Notes: generated from the letters alone by a model not told the origin. 63,666 nucleotides of DNA from an uncultured Clostridia bacterium (GCA_934130595.1 CAKOYF010000009.1:1-63666), one strand, 5' to 3'; positions 42,051 to 51,888 are shown, counted from the stretch's first letter. Made by a program: numbers and translations.

Positions 42051-42820
42051 TATTGTTGTATAAATATTAATGGGTTTAATCCACTATTTTCTTTTTCAGA
42101 TTTTCTTACTTCAAAATGCAAATGATGTCCTTTAGTATCCATCACTCCAGCTTTTCTATTTGGATCTCCACCTTCAAGTCCTATGATTTCATTTTGATAT
42201 ACATATTGACCATTATACACATTAATTGCAGATAAATTTGCATAGTATGTATAAATTGTCATTCCATTAATACTATGTTCTATTAAAATTCCATCACCAT
42301 ATTTTTTATTATTGCTAATATCTACAACTCTACCATTAGCAGCTGCATATACATTTCCTGGGTACTCATCACAAGCTATATCTATTCCTTTGTGTGCTAA
42401 ATCATAACAAGTTGTAATTAGTCCATCTGCTGGATATACCATTGTATCTTTACAATTTTTATAATACTGAGCTCCTGAAGCATAAGTTATTGAATCTATT
42501 ACACTTCCTGTATCTACAGATATACTAAAACTATCTTTTTTATCATTAAGTTGCATATAATATTCTCTCTTAGTGTCTAAAGTTGCTTTTAAAAAAGATA
42601 TTGGCTTTGCTATATATATAATTGCTATTATAATTAAAAATATCATAACTTTTTTATTTATAATCTTTGTTTTAGTTGAGGAAATAAATTGTTTAACTTT
42701 TAAATTTGTTTTATTTATTTTGAATTCTTTATTTTTCTTTTCTTTACTACTTTTAATACTAGATCTATTTTCTATTTCATCATTTGTAAAATTACCTATA
42801 TATTTTATATCATCATTCAT
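42050..42820 (-). CDS. Membrane-anchored M23 (LytM) peptidase-domain protein
   Basis: 256 residues. Cytoplasmic basic head of about 55 residues, a helix (VMIFLIIIAIIYIAKPISFL), linker and a LytM domain. Zinc ligands are present: H and D in AHKGIDIACDEY and HHLHFEVRK, so the peptidase may be active. The layout resembles SpoIIQ-type engulfment proteins as well as general M23 endopeptidases; sequence alone does not decide. Starts 1 bp after the pentapeptide gene, weak SD, so probably translationally coupled. Confidence 0.85.
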   Translation of the reverse strand: MNDDIKYIGNFTNDEIENRSSIKSSKEKKNKEFKINKTNLKVKQFISSTKTKIINKKVMIFLIIIAIIYIAKPISFLKATLDTKREYYMQLNDKKDSFSISVDTGSVIDSITYASGAQYYKNCKDTMVYPADGLITTCYDLAHKGIDIACDEYPGNVYAAANGRVVDISNNKKYGDGILIEHSINGMTIYTYYANLSAINVYNGQYVYQNEIIGLEGGDPNRKAGVMDTKGHHLHFEVRKSEKENSGLNPLIFIQQ

Positions 42821-42821
42821 T

Positions 42822-43454
42822 CTAATCTATTATTGTTATACCTAATAGTTTAATAAAAGCAAGACTTTGTTCACTAGTAAGTATAACACCCTTTATATCC
42901 TTAGCATATGTTATAAGTCCTGAAATATTACATGTTCTTAAGTCTAGACCATTCATAGAAGTATTACTAAAATTTGTTTCTTCCATGTCACAATCAGAAA
43001 AATCAAGGCTTTTAAAAGTAATATTTGAAAAAGAACTGCTTTTTAAGCTGCATCTAATAAATTCTACATTCATTAAACTAGAATTATCAAAATCTATTCC
43101 GTTTTGAACAACATCTGTAAAACTTACATTATCAATATAAGAACCTGTAAGTATTGTACCTGCTAATTTGCAATTAACAAATGATATTCTCTTGAATGTT
43201 GATTTTTCAAAATTAACTCCTGTAAAATCACAGTTTTCAAATACTACATCTGAAAAATCTGCTCTAGGTAAACTAGAACCTACAAAAGACACATTTTTTA
43301 TCTTGCAATTTGAAATTATAAACTCATCAAGCTTTGTATCATTTAATACATCATCTTGAATTATACAATCTTTTATCTCATCATTATACTCCAAGAAATC
43401 TTTAAGTTCATATAATATATCTAAAGAGTCAGATACTCTTGGTTTAGAAATCAT
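42822..43454 (-). CDS. Pentapeptide-repeat protein
   Basis: About 210 residues from the ATG at 43454 (SD AAGGAG); a GTG at 43463 overlaps the SD. From residue 50 onward there are imperfect A(D/N)LxX-type repeats: ADFSDVVFENCDFTGVNFEKSTF, CKLAGTILTGSYIDNVSF, SLMNVEFIRCSLKSSSF, LDFSDCDMEETNFSNTSM. This builds a right-handed beta-helix. Some members mimic DNA and protect gyrase; here there is no evidence for that. Operon with the M23 gene. Confidence 0.88.
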   Translation of the reverse strand: MISKPRVSDSLDILYELKDFLEYNDEIKDCIIQDDVLNDTKLDEFIISNCKIKNVSFVGSSLPRADFSDVVFENCDFTGVNFEKSTFKRISFVNCKLAGTILTGSYIDNVSFTDVVQNGIDFDNSSLMNVEFIRCSLKSSSFSNITFKSLDFSDCDMEETNFSNTSMNGLDLRTCNISGLITYAKDIKGVILTSEQSLAFIKLLGITIID

Positions 43455-43596
43455 TAAAATCACTCCTTCAATATTATAAGTATATAGATTTTTTTTCGAT
43501 TTGTCAAATTATATTAATTTATTTTAAAAAAAGTAGAAAATAATTATTTTTTGTAGTATAATCTAGAAAAAAGTAATCATATTTTAGGGGGAGAAT

Positions 43597-44478
43597 ATGG
43601 AACTTAATCAGAGGTTAGATCAAGAACTTACAGCTGAGCAAAAAATTAAATTTCAAAAAGATAATGGAAGATTTAAACTATTAAATAATATAGTACTTAT
43701 TCCTATAGCAACAGCTCTACTTGGAATATACTTAGAGTCAATTTTGATTGTTAGTATTAGTATTGTATGTGTAATTATTTTTCTATTATTAAGTATAGGT
43801 ACTTTTTCAAAAAGAAATGTAGTTTATGAAGATGTTATTATACCTTGTGTACTACGTGAAAAATTTGAAAATGTAGAGTGCAACAAAGACTCAAATATGG
43901 TATTAGATGAATTAAATAAATCTAAATTATTTGACAATTATGACAAAGCTCAGGTAAAAAATTCATATACAATAACGAAAGAAAAATATAATATAACTCT
44001 TTCAAAAACATCTATAAAAAAATTACACGTAGAAGAAAATGATGGTGTGGTAGACAAAAACTTAGAAGAGATATTTTCTGGAGCATTTGCATATGCTAAG
44101 CTACCTTCCAAATCCACTAGTAACTTCAAAGTAATAGCTAAAAGTGAAGATAATTCACTTGAAAACAAAATTGCTATAACTTATACAGATTTTAATAACT
44201 GCTATGATGTATATACATTAAATCCAGTTGAAGTTAGAAATATTCTTTCACCAGGTGTAATGGCTAGAATTTTAGAATTTAACAGTAAAGTAGATAAAAT
44301 TATTAATTTTTCAATAATTGATGATACTATTTACATATCTGTTGATTATGATAACTTTCTAGAATTTAACGCTAACGGTAAAAAATATATTAACGAAGTG
44401 GAAGCTATAAAAGAGTTAGATTTAGTAGAAATTATGGATATATTTATTCGTTACTTTGTAAATATGTATGAAAAATAG
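43597..44478 (+). CDS. DUF3137 membrane protein
   Basis: 293 residues, two adjacent helices at about 30-75 (LLNNIVLIPIATALLGIYL; SILIVSISIVCVIIFLLL) followed by a cytoplasmic domain with YEDVIIPCVLREKFENVECN and SGAFAYAKLP, typical of DUF3137. Function unknown. SD AGGGGGA and TATAAT at 43557. The gene is convergent with the TelA cluster and shares its terminator. Confidence 0.8.
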   Translation: MELNQRLDQELTAEQKIKFQKDNGRFKLLNNIVLIPIATALLGIYLESILIVSISIVCVIIFLLLSIGTFSKRNVVYEDVIIPCVLREKFENVECNKDSNMVLDELNKSKLFDNYDKAQVKNSYTITKEKYNITLSKTSIKKLHVEENDGVVDKNLEEIFSGAFAYAKLPSKSTSNFKVIAKSEDNSLENKIAITYTDFNNCYDVYTLNPVEVRNILSPGVMARILEFNSKVDKIINFSIIDDTIYISVDYDNFLEFNANGKKYINEVEAIKELDLVEIMDIFIRYFVNMYEK

Positions 44479-44505
44479 ACCATTAGAATTATATCTAATG
44501 GTCTA
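44476..44505. terminator. Bidirectional terminator between DUF3137 and telA
   Basis: Perfect 12-bp stem TAGACCATTAGA / TCTAATGGTCTA, 6-nt loop, overlapping the DUF3137 stop, then CTTTTATTATT. Confidence 0.85.
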
Positions 44506-44511
44506 CTTTTA

Positions 44512-45672
44512 TTATTGTTGATTATTTTTTATTTCAACAAGTTTTTGTTTTAATTCTTGTTCTATTTTTTGAAGTTCAACTTCAGCTTCAGTACGTTTTT
44601 TAGCTCCTTCATCATGTATTTTAATTAAGCTATCTAATGTTTCTATTATATCACTATTTGTCTTTTTAAGTGTTTCAACATCAACAATAGCTTTTTCAGA
44701 TTCAGCAGCAATTTCAATTGTTCCTTGTTTTAAATTTTCACTGTTTTTCTTTAACATCTCATTAGTTATTTCAGTTACAGATTGTTGAGTATTTAATGCA
44801 TTTTTAGCATTAGCAAGACCTAAAGCTATAACAACTTGGTTTTTCCATAATGGAATAGTATTAATAATTGAAGATTGAATTTTTTCAACTAATTCACTAT
44901 CATTATTTTGTATCATTCTAATTTGTGGAGCCATTTGAATTGAGATTATTCTTGTTGTTTTTAAATCATAAATCTTTTTCTCAAATCTAGAAATAACAGC
45001 CATTAAATCATTTACTTTTTGAGCATCAATTTGTTCTCCTGATTGTTTAGCTTGTTCTTGTAATTTAGGAAGCTCTACTTCTTTTAATTCTTTTATTTTC
45101 TTTTCTCCTGCAATAATGTATAGAGATATTTGTTTGAATGAATCAAGATTTTTATCATACATTTCATCAAATATTGCTATATCTTTAAGCATTTGAATTT
45201 TATGTTCTTCTAATTTTTTCTCTATTTTATCAATATTATTATTAACTTTATCATATTTAGCTAATAATTTTGAAACTCTTTTCTTTAATGAGTTAAATAT
45301 TGAAAAGATTCCTTTCGAACTATTAATATCTGCTGCTCCATCAAAGTCTTTAATTTCGACTACTAAATCTGTAAGAAGATCTCCTACATCACCAGTATTT
45401 TTAGTTCTTACATTTTGTAATACATCATCTGAGAATTTAGCAATTTCTTGTTGGGCACTAGCACCATAAGAAAGAATAATTCCTGTATCATTTACATCAA
45501 CTTTTGATATAAATTCATCTATTGCTGCTTTTTCAGCATCAGATAACTTTTCGTAATTAAGTGAGTTTTCAACTTGTTCTTCACTTACCACTTTTTTCTC
45601 AATAAGTTCATTTTCAATCTCTTTTGTAGAGATTTCTGGTTTAACTTCTAAAATCAAATTTTCTTTTTCCAT
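44512..45672 (-). CDS. telA: TelA-family toxic anion resistance protein
   Basis: 386 residues, mainly helical and coiled coil, no membrane helix. ILSYGASAQQEIAKFSDDVLQNVRTKNTGDVGDLLTDLV and RMIQNNDSELVEKIQSSIINTIPLWKNQVVIALGL are TelA signatures. Linked to tellurite and toxic anion resistance and, in Listeria, to nisin tolerance; mechanism unknown. Last gene of VWA-XpaC-SBP-TelA. SD AGGAGG. Confidence 0.93.
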   Translation of the reverse strand: MEKENLILEVKPEISTKEIENELIEKKVVSEEQVENSLNYEKLSDAEKAAIDEFISKVDVNDTGIILSYGASAQQEIAKFSDDVLQNVRTKNTGDVGDLLTDLVVEIKDFDGAADINSSKGIFSIFNSLKKRVSKLLAKYDKVNNNIDKIEKKLEEHKIQMLKDIAIFDEMYDKNLDSFKQISLYIIAGEKKIKELKEVELPKLQEQAKQSGEQIDAQKVNDLMAVISRFEKKIYDLKTTRIISIQMAPQIRMIQNNDSELVEKIQSSIINTIPLWKNQVVIALGLANAKNALNTQQSVTEITNEMLKKNSENLKQGTIEIAAESEKAIVDVETLKKTNSDIIETLDSLIKIHDEGAKKRTEAEVELQKIEQELKQKLVEIKNNQQ

Positions 45673-45682
45673 AAATTACCTC

Positions 45683-46837
45683 CTATTTTTGACTTAAATA
45701 CTCTATTAATCTAGTATAGATGTTCATTCTAAGACCTGATACTGTTGTATCTATTGTTTGTGGAACTCCACTTACTCCAACACTTGTAACATCGTAGTTT
45801 CCACCTGTAACTCCTGTTCTAAATCCATATTTTGACCAAGCTAATTGTTGGATATCTTTATCATTGAAAGCTTCATAATATTTATTTCCGTTTTCTGTTA
45901 ATGTTGCTATACAATGTGAATTCCATATTGTTGGAACAGGATATAATATTCTCATTTTATCTTTTACTTGTGCATAGCCATCTGGATTAGAATTTGCAAA
46001 GTCTATTATACTTTTTTCATAATCTACAATCATTGGTTTTGCTCCAACTCCTGTTTTTAAATACATATCAAAAAGATCTGCTGGAGTATTATTCATATAT
46101 CCAGATTTTTCATAGAACTCTTTTAATTTTGGAAGATTTTGTTCTATGTTATTTTCAGTAACTTCTCCACCACACATTATAGATAATAATAATCCATAGT
46201 AAGTTGCTCCTGGTGAAGATGAAACAGGATCTGTTGATGCAATATTTATACTTCCATATAATGAATCAAGTCCAATATCTTTCCATGTTTTTCCTTCTAA
46301 TATATAATTTAATAATTTATCCATATCAGTAATATAATATACTCCGTCTTTTTCTGTAACGATGTTTTCATTCATTAAAGCATCAACTACAGTATCCCAA
46401 CTATATATTACTATTGGAGTATTAAGAGTTAAACTTCCATTTAAAACAGTTTCTCTATCTGCTTCACCATTAGCTTTGTTTGCAGAAGTTTTATAATAAT
46501 CATAAAATCTTTGGTCAGAGAAAAATATAAAATCATAATGTGAACCATCTGTTCTAAGTACTGAATTTTTAACAAGTTTTCCATTACTCCATGAATCATT
46601 TATAACTGTAATTCCATATTTATCTTTTAAAATGTTATTAAACTCTTCGTCTGCTAATAAATTTTCTTTTCCACCTCCAACGGCTCCATATACTTTAATT
46701 GTATTATCTGAACCTGTTGTAAATGTTTTTATAGCTGCTACAACACACACAATTAATATTAAAACAATTAATATTATAGCTCCCATAGCTCTTTGATTTG
46801 GCTTTTTATTACTATTTTCCACAATTATTTCAGACAT
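45683..46837 (-). CDS. Membrane-anchored solute-binding-like protein in the TelA cluster
   Basis: 384 residues. One N-terminal helix (MGAIILIVLILIVCVVAAI) then a type 2 periplasmic-binding fold: IKVYGAVGGGKENLLADEEFNN, YDFIFFSDQRFYDYY, NTPIVIYSWDTVVDALMNEN, DPVSSSPGATYYGLLLSIM and PVPTIWNSHCIATLT. There is no lipobox; it is held by an uncleaved helix. No ABC permease or ATPase gene is nearby, so a sensing or scaffolding role is more likely than transport. SD GAGGGTG. Confidence 0.75.
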   Translation of the reverse strand: MSEIIVENSNKKPNQRAMGAIILIVLILIVCVVAAIKTFTTGSDNTIKVYGAVGGGKENLLADEEFNNILKDKYGITVINDSWSNGKLVKNSVLRTDGSHYDFIFFSDQRFYDYYKTSANKANGEADRETVLNGSLTLNTPIVIYSWDTVVDALMNENIVTEKDGVYYITDMDKLLNYILEGKTWKDIGLDSLYGSINIASTDPVSSSPGATYYGLLLSIMCGGEVTENNIEQNLPKLKEFYEKSGYMNNTPADLFDMYLKTGVGAKPMIVDYEKSIIDFANSNPDGYAQVKDKMRILYPVPTIWNSHCIATLTENGNKYYEAFNDKDIQQLAWSKYGFRTGVTGGNYDVTSVGVSGVPQTIDTTVSGLRMNIYTRLIEYLSQK

Positions 46838-46842
46838 AATTA

Positions 46843-47481
46843 CTATTCACCCTCTTTCTCATTAACTTTTATAATATTCATATTATCATCAACTAAACCA
46901 TCAGACTTAAGCATTGTTTCAAATACCTTTATATCAGCATTTGTGTTTAGTAAATCGCCTTCATACATATTGTTTAATTGCATTTCACATGCATCTTTTA
47001 CTCTATCGAGCATTTTTTCTACTTTTTGCATAAATTCTTTACTTTCTTTTGATGTTAATTCTTGATCTTCAATTGTATTATATTGTGTTAATATATTTAA
47101 AGTAAATGGTAAATAATATTCAATAAATTTTCTTACTTGCTTAGATTTTTTAGGGTTCTCTTTAAGACTAGCAATAATTTTATTTGATGTATCACTTATA
47201 TCTCTAATATTCTTTTTTATTGTGTCACTTTCAATTTGTGGCTCAAGCATTTCTATTTTTCTTATTACTGATATAGCTTCAGAATATATTTTTTGATATT
47301 CAACAAATTCTGTATCTACTACTGTTTGCATATCTTCCTTTTTATTAAAAATCATTGTACATGCAAAATATATTCCTACAGAAATAAGTGCACTAAAAAT
47401 TATATTTAAGTCTATACCTAAGTACATTAAACAAAAGCAAGCCATTCCTATAACTATAGATATTATATATGACATTTTCAT
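46843..47481 (-). CDS. xpaC: XpaC-family (5-bromo-4-chloroindolyl phosphate hydrolysis) protein
   Basis: About 212 residues from the ATG at 47481 (SD AGGAGG, 8-nt spacing); the GTG at 47490 is too near the SD. Two helices at the N-terminus (YIISIVIGMACFCLMYLGI; IIFSALISVGIYFACTMIF), then a helical cytoplasmic domain with YSEAISVIRKIEMLEPQIES and RKFIEYYLPFTLNILTQYNTI, the XpaC hallmark. XpaC and TelA co-occur across Firmicutes. Biochemical role unproven. Confidence 0.88.
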   Translation of the reverse strand: MKMSYIISIVIGMACFCLMYLGIDLNIIFSALISVGIYFACTMIFNKKEDMQTVVDTEFVEYQKIYSEAISVIRKIEMLEPQIESDTIKKNIRDISDTSNKIIASLKENPKKSKQVRKFIEYYLPFTLNILTQYNTIEDQELTSKESKEFMQKVEKMLDRVKDACEMQLNNMYEGDLLNTNADIKVFETMLKSDGLVDDNMNIIKVNEKEGE

Positions 47482-47493
47482 CTTTAACACCTC

Positions 47494-49077
47494 CTAGTTA
47501 TATCCTCTAACAGTTTTAAAAGCTTCTAATAGATTTGTTCTACCATCAAAAACTTTTCCTCCTGTTAAAGTAGCAATATCTTCTAATTGCCTACTACTAG
47601 CACTTCCAAACATTATAGAATATACTGGTATGCTATTTTTTTCTTGTTTTATGGCTTTTACCATATTAGAATAATTTCCACTATTTTCTTCGCCATCTGT
47701 CATAAGAACAATAGATACATTATACTCATTTGTATCTTCTTTATCTAATAGTTCTATAGCTTTGGTTACTGAATCATAAATATTTGTTCCTCCTCTTGGA
47801 GATACACTATTTATAGTTGTTAATATTTCTTCTGTATCTAAACCATTATCTACGCTGTAAACTTCTCCAACATTTGTATTAAATAATATAAAGCTTATTT
47901 TATCTTTAGCTGAGAATTGTAAATAATTTTTACTAGCTTCTTCCTCTGTCAAAATAAACTTCATAGCACTTCTTAATTGTGATATTCCTTCACCTGTCAT
48001 GCTTCCAGAATAATCTAGTGCAAATACAATATGAGTAGGTTTTCTTAGTTCTGATTGATAAATACTTAAAGCTTTTTTAATTACTTGAGTAGATGGAAAT
48101 TTTATTGGTGTAATATATTTTGTTGTATCAATTCCCCATTCAGGATTAAATATACTTTTATCTACATCTTCTTTTATTCCGCCATACCATACTCTTCTTC
48201 CAGTCTTTATTAATTCTTCTTGACCTTCATTAGATAATAAATATGACTGTAATTTTAAGAAAGCTTCTTCTTTTGATGTATTTGTTTTTCCTAAGTATGC
48301 AAATACTGAATCACTTATTGAAACACCATCTTGAGTATAAATTGCATATATTGTATCTTCATCATTATTTATTTTTTGATTAATATTTATAATTGATGTT
48401 TCATAAGTAACAATTGCATCACATTGACCATTTATATACATTTCTTCTAAGAATTCTTCGCTACCTGAAGATCTATTAACTCCATTAAGTAGATCTGTTA
48501 AATCACTTTTTATATTTTCATCTTCTAAATATTCTTCTGTTAACACTTCAGGATTTCCAGCTAATGTACTTAAAAATCCTAGGTATGCGCATGCTCCTGT
48601 ATTTGTTTGTGTAGCAGATGTCATAGCAAATTTTAGTTTTTGTTCTTTTATTGCTGATAATATATCTTCTAACTTAACATCTTTACCTATAAATCCAAGT
48701 TCTTCTGCTTTAGATTTTTTAATTCCAAAAACAACTGGATTCATACTAATTATTTTAGAATCTGATGTTGAAACATTTTCTAGCATATATAGCCAAATAG
48801 AGTTTGAAGCCCATACAGCATCATATTCTTCTCCAGCATTTAGCTTATCCATTATTTCTAAGGTTCCAGCATAATCTATTTGAACATTCAAATTATTTTT
48901 CTCTGCATATTCTTGAATTATTGGCTCTAAATCTTGATTATCCGTACTAGAAATAATTCTAATTTTTTCTTTATTAATTTCTGTATTTACATTTATAATA
49001 GCTACTGTTACAACAAAGAAAAAAGCTATTATTAATCCAACAAAAATCCCTATTCCTAATCCTTTTTTAGTATTCAT
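47494..49077 (-). CDS. Solute-binding domain fused to a VWA domain, membrane-anchored
   Basis: 527 residues. Helix at about 7-28, then a periplasmic-binding-like domain of about 300 residues (IRIISSTDNQDLEPIIQEYAEK; YDAVWASNSIWLYML; MTSATQTNTGACAYLGFL), then a C-terminal VWA domain with an intact MIDAS: DYSGS at 355-359, GGTNIYDS and LMTDGEEN. VWA-MIDAS domains bind partners through a metal. This fusion leads the XpaC-SBP-TelA set. SD GGAGG, 22 bp after the U32 gene, so the set may be read through from there. Confidence 0.88.
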   Translation of the reverse strand: MNTKKGLGIGIFVGLIIAFFFVVTVAIINVNTEINKEKIRIISSTDNQDLEPIIQEYAEKNNLNVQIDYAGTLEIMDKLNAGEEYDAVWASNSIWLYMLENVSTSDSKIISMNPVVFGIKKSKAEELGFIGKDVKLEDILSAIKEQKLKFAMTSATQTNTGACAYLGFLSTLAGNPEVLTEEYLEDENIKSDLTDLLNGVNRSSGSEEFLEEMYINGQCDAIVTYETSIININQKINNDEDTIYAIYTQDGVSISDSVFAYLGKTNTSKEEAFLKLQSYLLSNEGQEELIKTGRRVWYGGIKEDVDKSIFNPEWGIDTTKYITPIKFPSTQVIKKALSIYQSELRKPTHIVFALDYSGSMTGEGISQLRSAMKFILTEEEASKNYLQFSAKDKISFILFNTNVGEVYSVDNGLDTEEILTTINSVSPRGGTNIYDSVTKAIELLDKEDTNEYNVSIVLMTDGEENSGNYSNMVKAIKQEKNSIPVYSIMFGSASSRQLEDIATLTGGKVFDGRTNLLEAFKTVRGYN

Positions 49078-49099
49078 ATACCACCTCCAGAAAAAATTA

Positions 49100-50347
49100 T
49101 TATCTTTTTCTTCTTATTATTGTACCTGGAACTAATTCATAAGGTATCTTTATTTTTACTTGTTGGCCTTTAATTCCTGGATTTATTGTTTCAATTTCTT
49201 TTCCATTTTTTATATCATATAGCTTTTCAATATTAAATGCACATTCTTCAATTGAGTCTGGTAATAATATTTCTAATCTATCTCCTATTGATAGTTTATT
49301 TTTTATTTCTGCTATATAGATATCTCCTTCAGATTTTTCAACAATTCTTGCTCCATATTCATATTCTAGATTTTCACTTTTTCCATCAAAATCATGAATA
49401 TCTTGATTACTTGGGTCTGAAAAATAAAATTCAGATAATCCTCTAGTTTTAACTTTTTCTAGTTCTTTTAAATATTTACTAGCATCATATTCTGCCTCTT
49501 TACCTTCAGCTTTTAATTTTTCATAGTCATCAATAGCATTTCTATAAGCACGAACTACAGTTGCTAAATAATAATCTGTTTTTAATCTTCCTTCTATTTT
49601 TAAGCTATCTACACCCATGTCTATAATAGTTGGTATTTGACGTATTAAGCACATATCTTTAGAAGAAAATAAATATGTTCCTTTTTCATCATAATCTATA
49701 TTTATTTTGCTTCCTGGATTATTTACTTCTTCGGCAGTAATCTTATATTGCCATCTACATGGTTGAGCACAATCTCCTTGGTTTGCACATCTATTAGCAA
49801 GATATTTACTTAAATAACATCTTCCAGAATATGCATAACATATTGCTCCATGTATAAACATTTCTACTTCTAAGTCTTCAGGTTTATTTTCCATGATATA
49901 TTTTATTTGATCTTTGCTTAATTCTCTAGAAATAATAACTCTTTTAGCACCAAATTCTCTCCAAAACTCGGCTGTATGTAAGCTAACTGTATTAGCTTGA
50001 GTACTAATATGAATATCTATTTCTGGTGCAAGTTTTCTTATCATCATTATTATTCCAGGATCACTTGCTATAATAGCATCAGCCTTAACTTTTTTTAATA
50101 TTTTTATTTGGTTTTCTATTTCTTCATAGTCTTTATCATTTGCATAAATATTAAGTGCAACATATACTTTTTTTCCTATACTATGTGCATATTTAATTGT
50201 ATCTTCTAATGTATCATCATTTAGCTCAGCTCTTGATCTTAAAGATAGCTTTGCTGTTCCTGCATATACCGCATCTGCTCCATACATAAAAGCAATTTTA
50301 GCTTTTTCAAGACTTCCAGCAGGAGCTAATAATTCTGTCTTACTCAT
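49100..50347 (-). CDS. U32 family peptidase-like protein (TrhP/RlhA-type hydroxylation factor)
   Basis: 415 residues. It begins TELLAPAGSLEKAKIAFMYGADAVYAG, followed by FIHGAICYAYSGRCYLSKYL and NRCANQGDCAQPCRWQYKI, whose Cys residues match the Fe-S or metal-binding cluster of U32 proteins. In E. coli and B. subtilis such proteins act in prephenate-dependent tRNA uridine-34 hydroxylation (TrhP) or 23S rRNA hydroxylation (RlhA); the 'collagenase' name is historical. Short single-gene form rather than the split yrrN/yrrO pair. SD AAAGGA. Confidence 0.9.
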   Translation of the reverse strand: MSKTELLAPAGSLEKAKIAFMYGADAVYAGTAKLSLRSRAELNDDTLEDTIKYAHSIGKKVYVALNIYANDKDYEEIENQIKILKKVKADAIIASDPGIIMMIRKLAPEIDIHISTQANTVSLHTAEFWREFGAKRVIISRELSKDQIKYIMENKPEDLEVEMFIHGAICYAYSGRCYLSKYLANRCANQGDCAQPCRWQYKITAEEVNNPGSKINIDYDEKGTYLFSSKDMCLIRQIPTIIDMGVDSLKIEGRLKTDYYLATVVRAYRNAIDDYEKLKAEGKEAEYDASKYLKELEKVKTRGLSEFYFSDPSNQDIHDFDGKSENLEYEYGARIVEKSEGDIYIAEIKNKLSIGDRLEILLPDSIEECAFNIEKLYDIKNGKEIETINPGIKGQQVKIKIPYELVPGTIIRRKR

Positions 50348-50458
50348 TTTTTAATTCCTTTCTTGTAAAAGTGATATAATTATCACCCACTATCATAAGT
50401 ATAATTATACAATAGTTATGTCAAAAAGTAAAGAATTATTATGTTACAAGAAATTGAA

Positions 50459-50501
50459 AAAAGTAGTAATTTGCCTATGTTTTGGGCAAACTACTACTTT
50501 T
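50459..50501 (-). terminator. Intrinsic terminator after the prepilin peptidase gene
   Basis: Minus strand AAAAGTAGTA-g-TTTGCC / GGCAAA-t-TACTACTTTT followed by TTC. It overlaps the stop codon. Confidence 0.85.
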
Positions 50502-51219
50502 ATATCATTTTGTTTACTAAAATATTCATAAATGCAACATACCAGTTAATTATTTGACTTGATGGAATAATATACAATATAAATGTACTTATTACTATAA
50601 AAGGTCCAAATGGCAAGTATACTTCATCTATTTTCTTTACCAGTTTATTTATAATTATATATGCAATACTATAAATTGCAGACAAAATAACGCTAAGTAT
50701 CATTATTACTATTATATCTTTATATCCCAGTAACATTCCTATAGAAGCAAGTAACTTCATGTCTCCATATCCAAATCCTTCTTTGTGTGTTATTTTTTCA
50801 AAAATAAAATCTATTACAAAAAGAGTTAGACCGCCAACAAGTAGCCCAATAGTACTGATTATTAATTTTTCTTTTGAAAAATCACAAGTCAAGTTCATAA
50901 TACCACAAATTAATATTACTATACTGCAAGTATTAGGAATTATCATATATTTTTTATCCATAATTAATGCTAATATTAAACCAAAAAATACTGGCATTAT
51001 TAATAAACAATGAATAATATCATATGGTTTTAGCATTATTAAAAATAAAATAAAGAATATAATAGCATATTTCATATCTATATTTTTTAGTTTGAAATTA
51101 CTTACATATTCTTTAAAATTAAAATCTTCTCCTTTTAATATATTAGATAATTTAATAAAATTTGAAAGAAAAAGACTACATACTAATGCTCCTATACCAA
51201 AAATAATTATATTCTGCAT
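50500..51219 (-). CDS. A24 prepilin peptidase, lacking the methylase domain
   Basis: 239 residues, about seven helices. Catalytic Asp pair: DKKYMIIPN and GFGYGDMKLLASIGMLLG (the GxGDxK motif). The N-terminal Cys-containing methyltransferase domain of PilD is absent, as in TadV/CpaA-type enzymes; instead there is a helix and hydrophilic insert. It would cleave type IV or Flp prepilin leaders. No pilin is adjacent. The ATG lies inside the yqeG end (13-bp overlap), so they are coupled. Confidence 0.9.
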   Translation of the reverse strand: MQNIIIFGIGALVCSLFLSNFIKLSNILKGEDFNFKEYVSNFKLKNIDMKYAIIFFILFLIMLKPYDIIHCLLIMPVFFGLILALIMDKKYMIIPNTCSIVILICGIMNLTCDFSKEKLIISTIGLLVGGLTLFVIDFIFEKITHKEGFGYGDMKLLASIGMLLGYKDIIVIMILSVILSAIYSIAYIIINKLVKKIDEVYLPFGPFIVISTFILYIIPSSQIINWYVAFMNILVNKMI

Positions 51220-51764
51220 TTTTTGGCATTCTCCTCTTTATTATAATAATGATTTAATATGAGTTTTTCTATAGGTCTTTTTATTTTACTTATCCATATT
51301 TCTTTTTTGCTTATTCTTTTTACTAAAAGAGTATTTATATTATATCTATTTCCACCGAAAACATCTGTAAATAGCTGATCTCCAATCATTAATATTTCTT
51401 TTTTACTTATATCTGGAAAAGATTCACATACTTTCTTAAATCCTTTAACAGAAGGTTTAGATGCTCTATAAAAATATTTTACTCCTAATTCTTTAGATAT
51501 TCTTTTTACCTTTTTCTGTGAAAAAGAATTACTTACTATATATAAATTTATTCCTTTGCTCTTTATATCTTTTATCCATTTTTTTAGTTCTTTAGAAAAA
51601 GTTCCTTTTGAGTCTATTAAAGTATTATCCATATCCATTAATATTAATTTAATTCCATCTCTTTTTAGGATATCATAAGGTATGTCTTCAACCTTCTCAT
51701 ATACATATTTTGGATAAAAATTTTTAAGCAATGATTTTCTTTGTTTTTCTTCTTTTTGTGCCAT
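51207..51764 (-). CDS. yqeG: YqeG-family HAD IIIA phosphatase
   Basis: 185 residues. HAD motif I ILMDMDNTLIDSKGTFS, motif II IVSNSF, Lys in ASKPS and motif III MIGDQLFTDVFGGNRY. Conserved in Firmicutes as a PGP phosphatase-like enzyme (GEP4 relative). It overlaps the prepilin peptidase gene by 13 bp, an unusual pairing. SD AGGAG, spacing 11. Confidence 0.92.
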   Translation of the reverse strand: MAQKEEKQRKSLLKNFYPKYVYEKVEDIPYDILKRDGIKLILMDMDNTLIDSKGTFSKELKKWIKDIKSKGINLYIVSNSFSQKKVKRISKELGVKYFYRASKPSVKGFKKVCESFPDISKKEILMIGDQLFTDVFGGNRYNINTLLVKRISKKEIWISKIKRPIEKLILNHYYNKEENAKKCRI

Positions 51765-51848
51765 TTTCTATTTCTATCTCCTTACTGTCATATATCTATT
51801 CATCTTATACGTATATATTACTATATTTATATTTTATTTGCAAGAAAA

Positions 51849-51878
51849 AAAGACGGAAAGGGTATGCTTTCCATCTTT
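51849..51878 (-). terminator. Second (tandem) terminator after tRNA-Glu
   Basis: Minus strand AAAGATGGAAAG / CTTTCCGTCTTT (one mismatch/wobble) followed by TTTTC. Confidence 0.65.
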
Positions 51879-51888
51879 AATATAAAAA

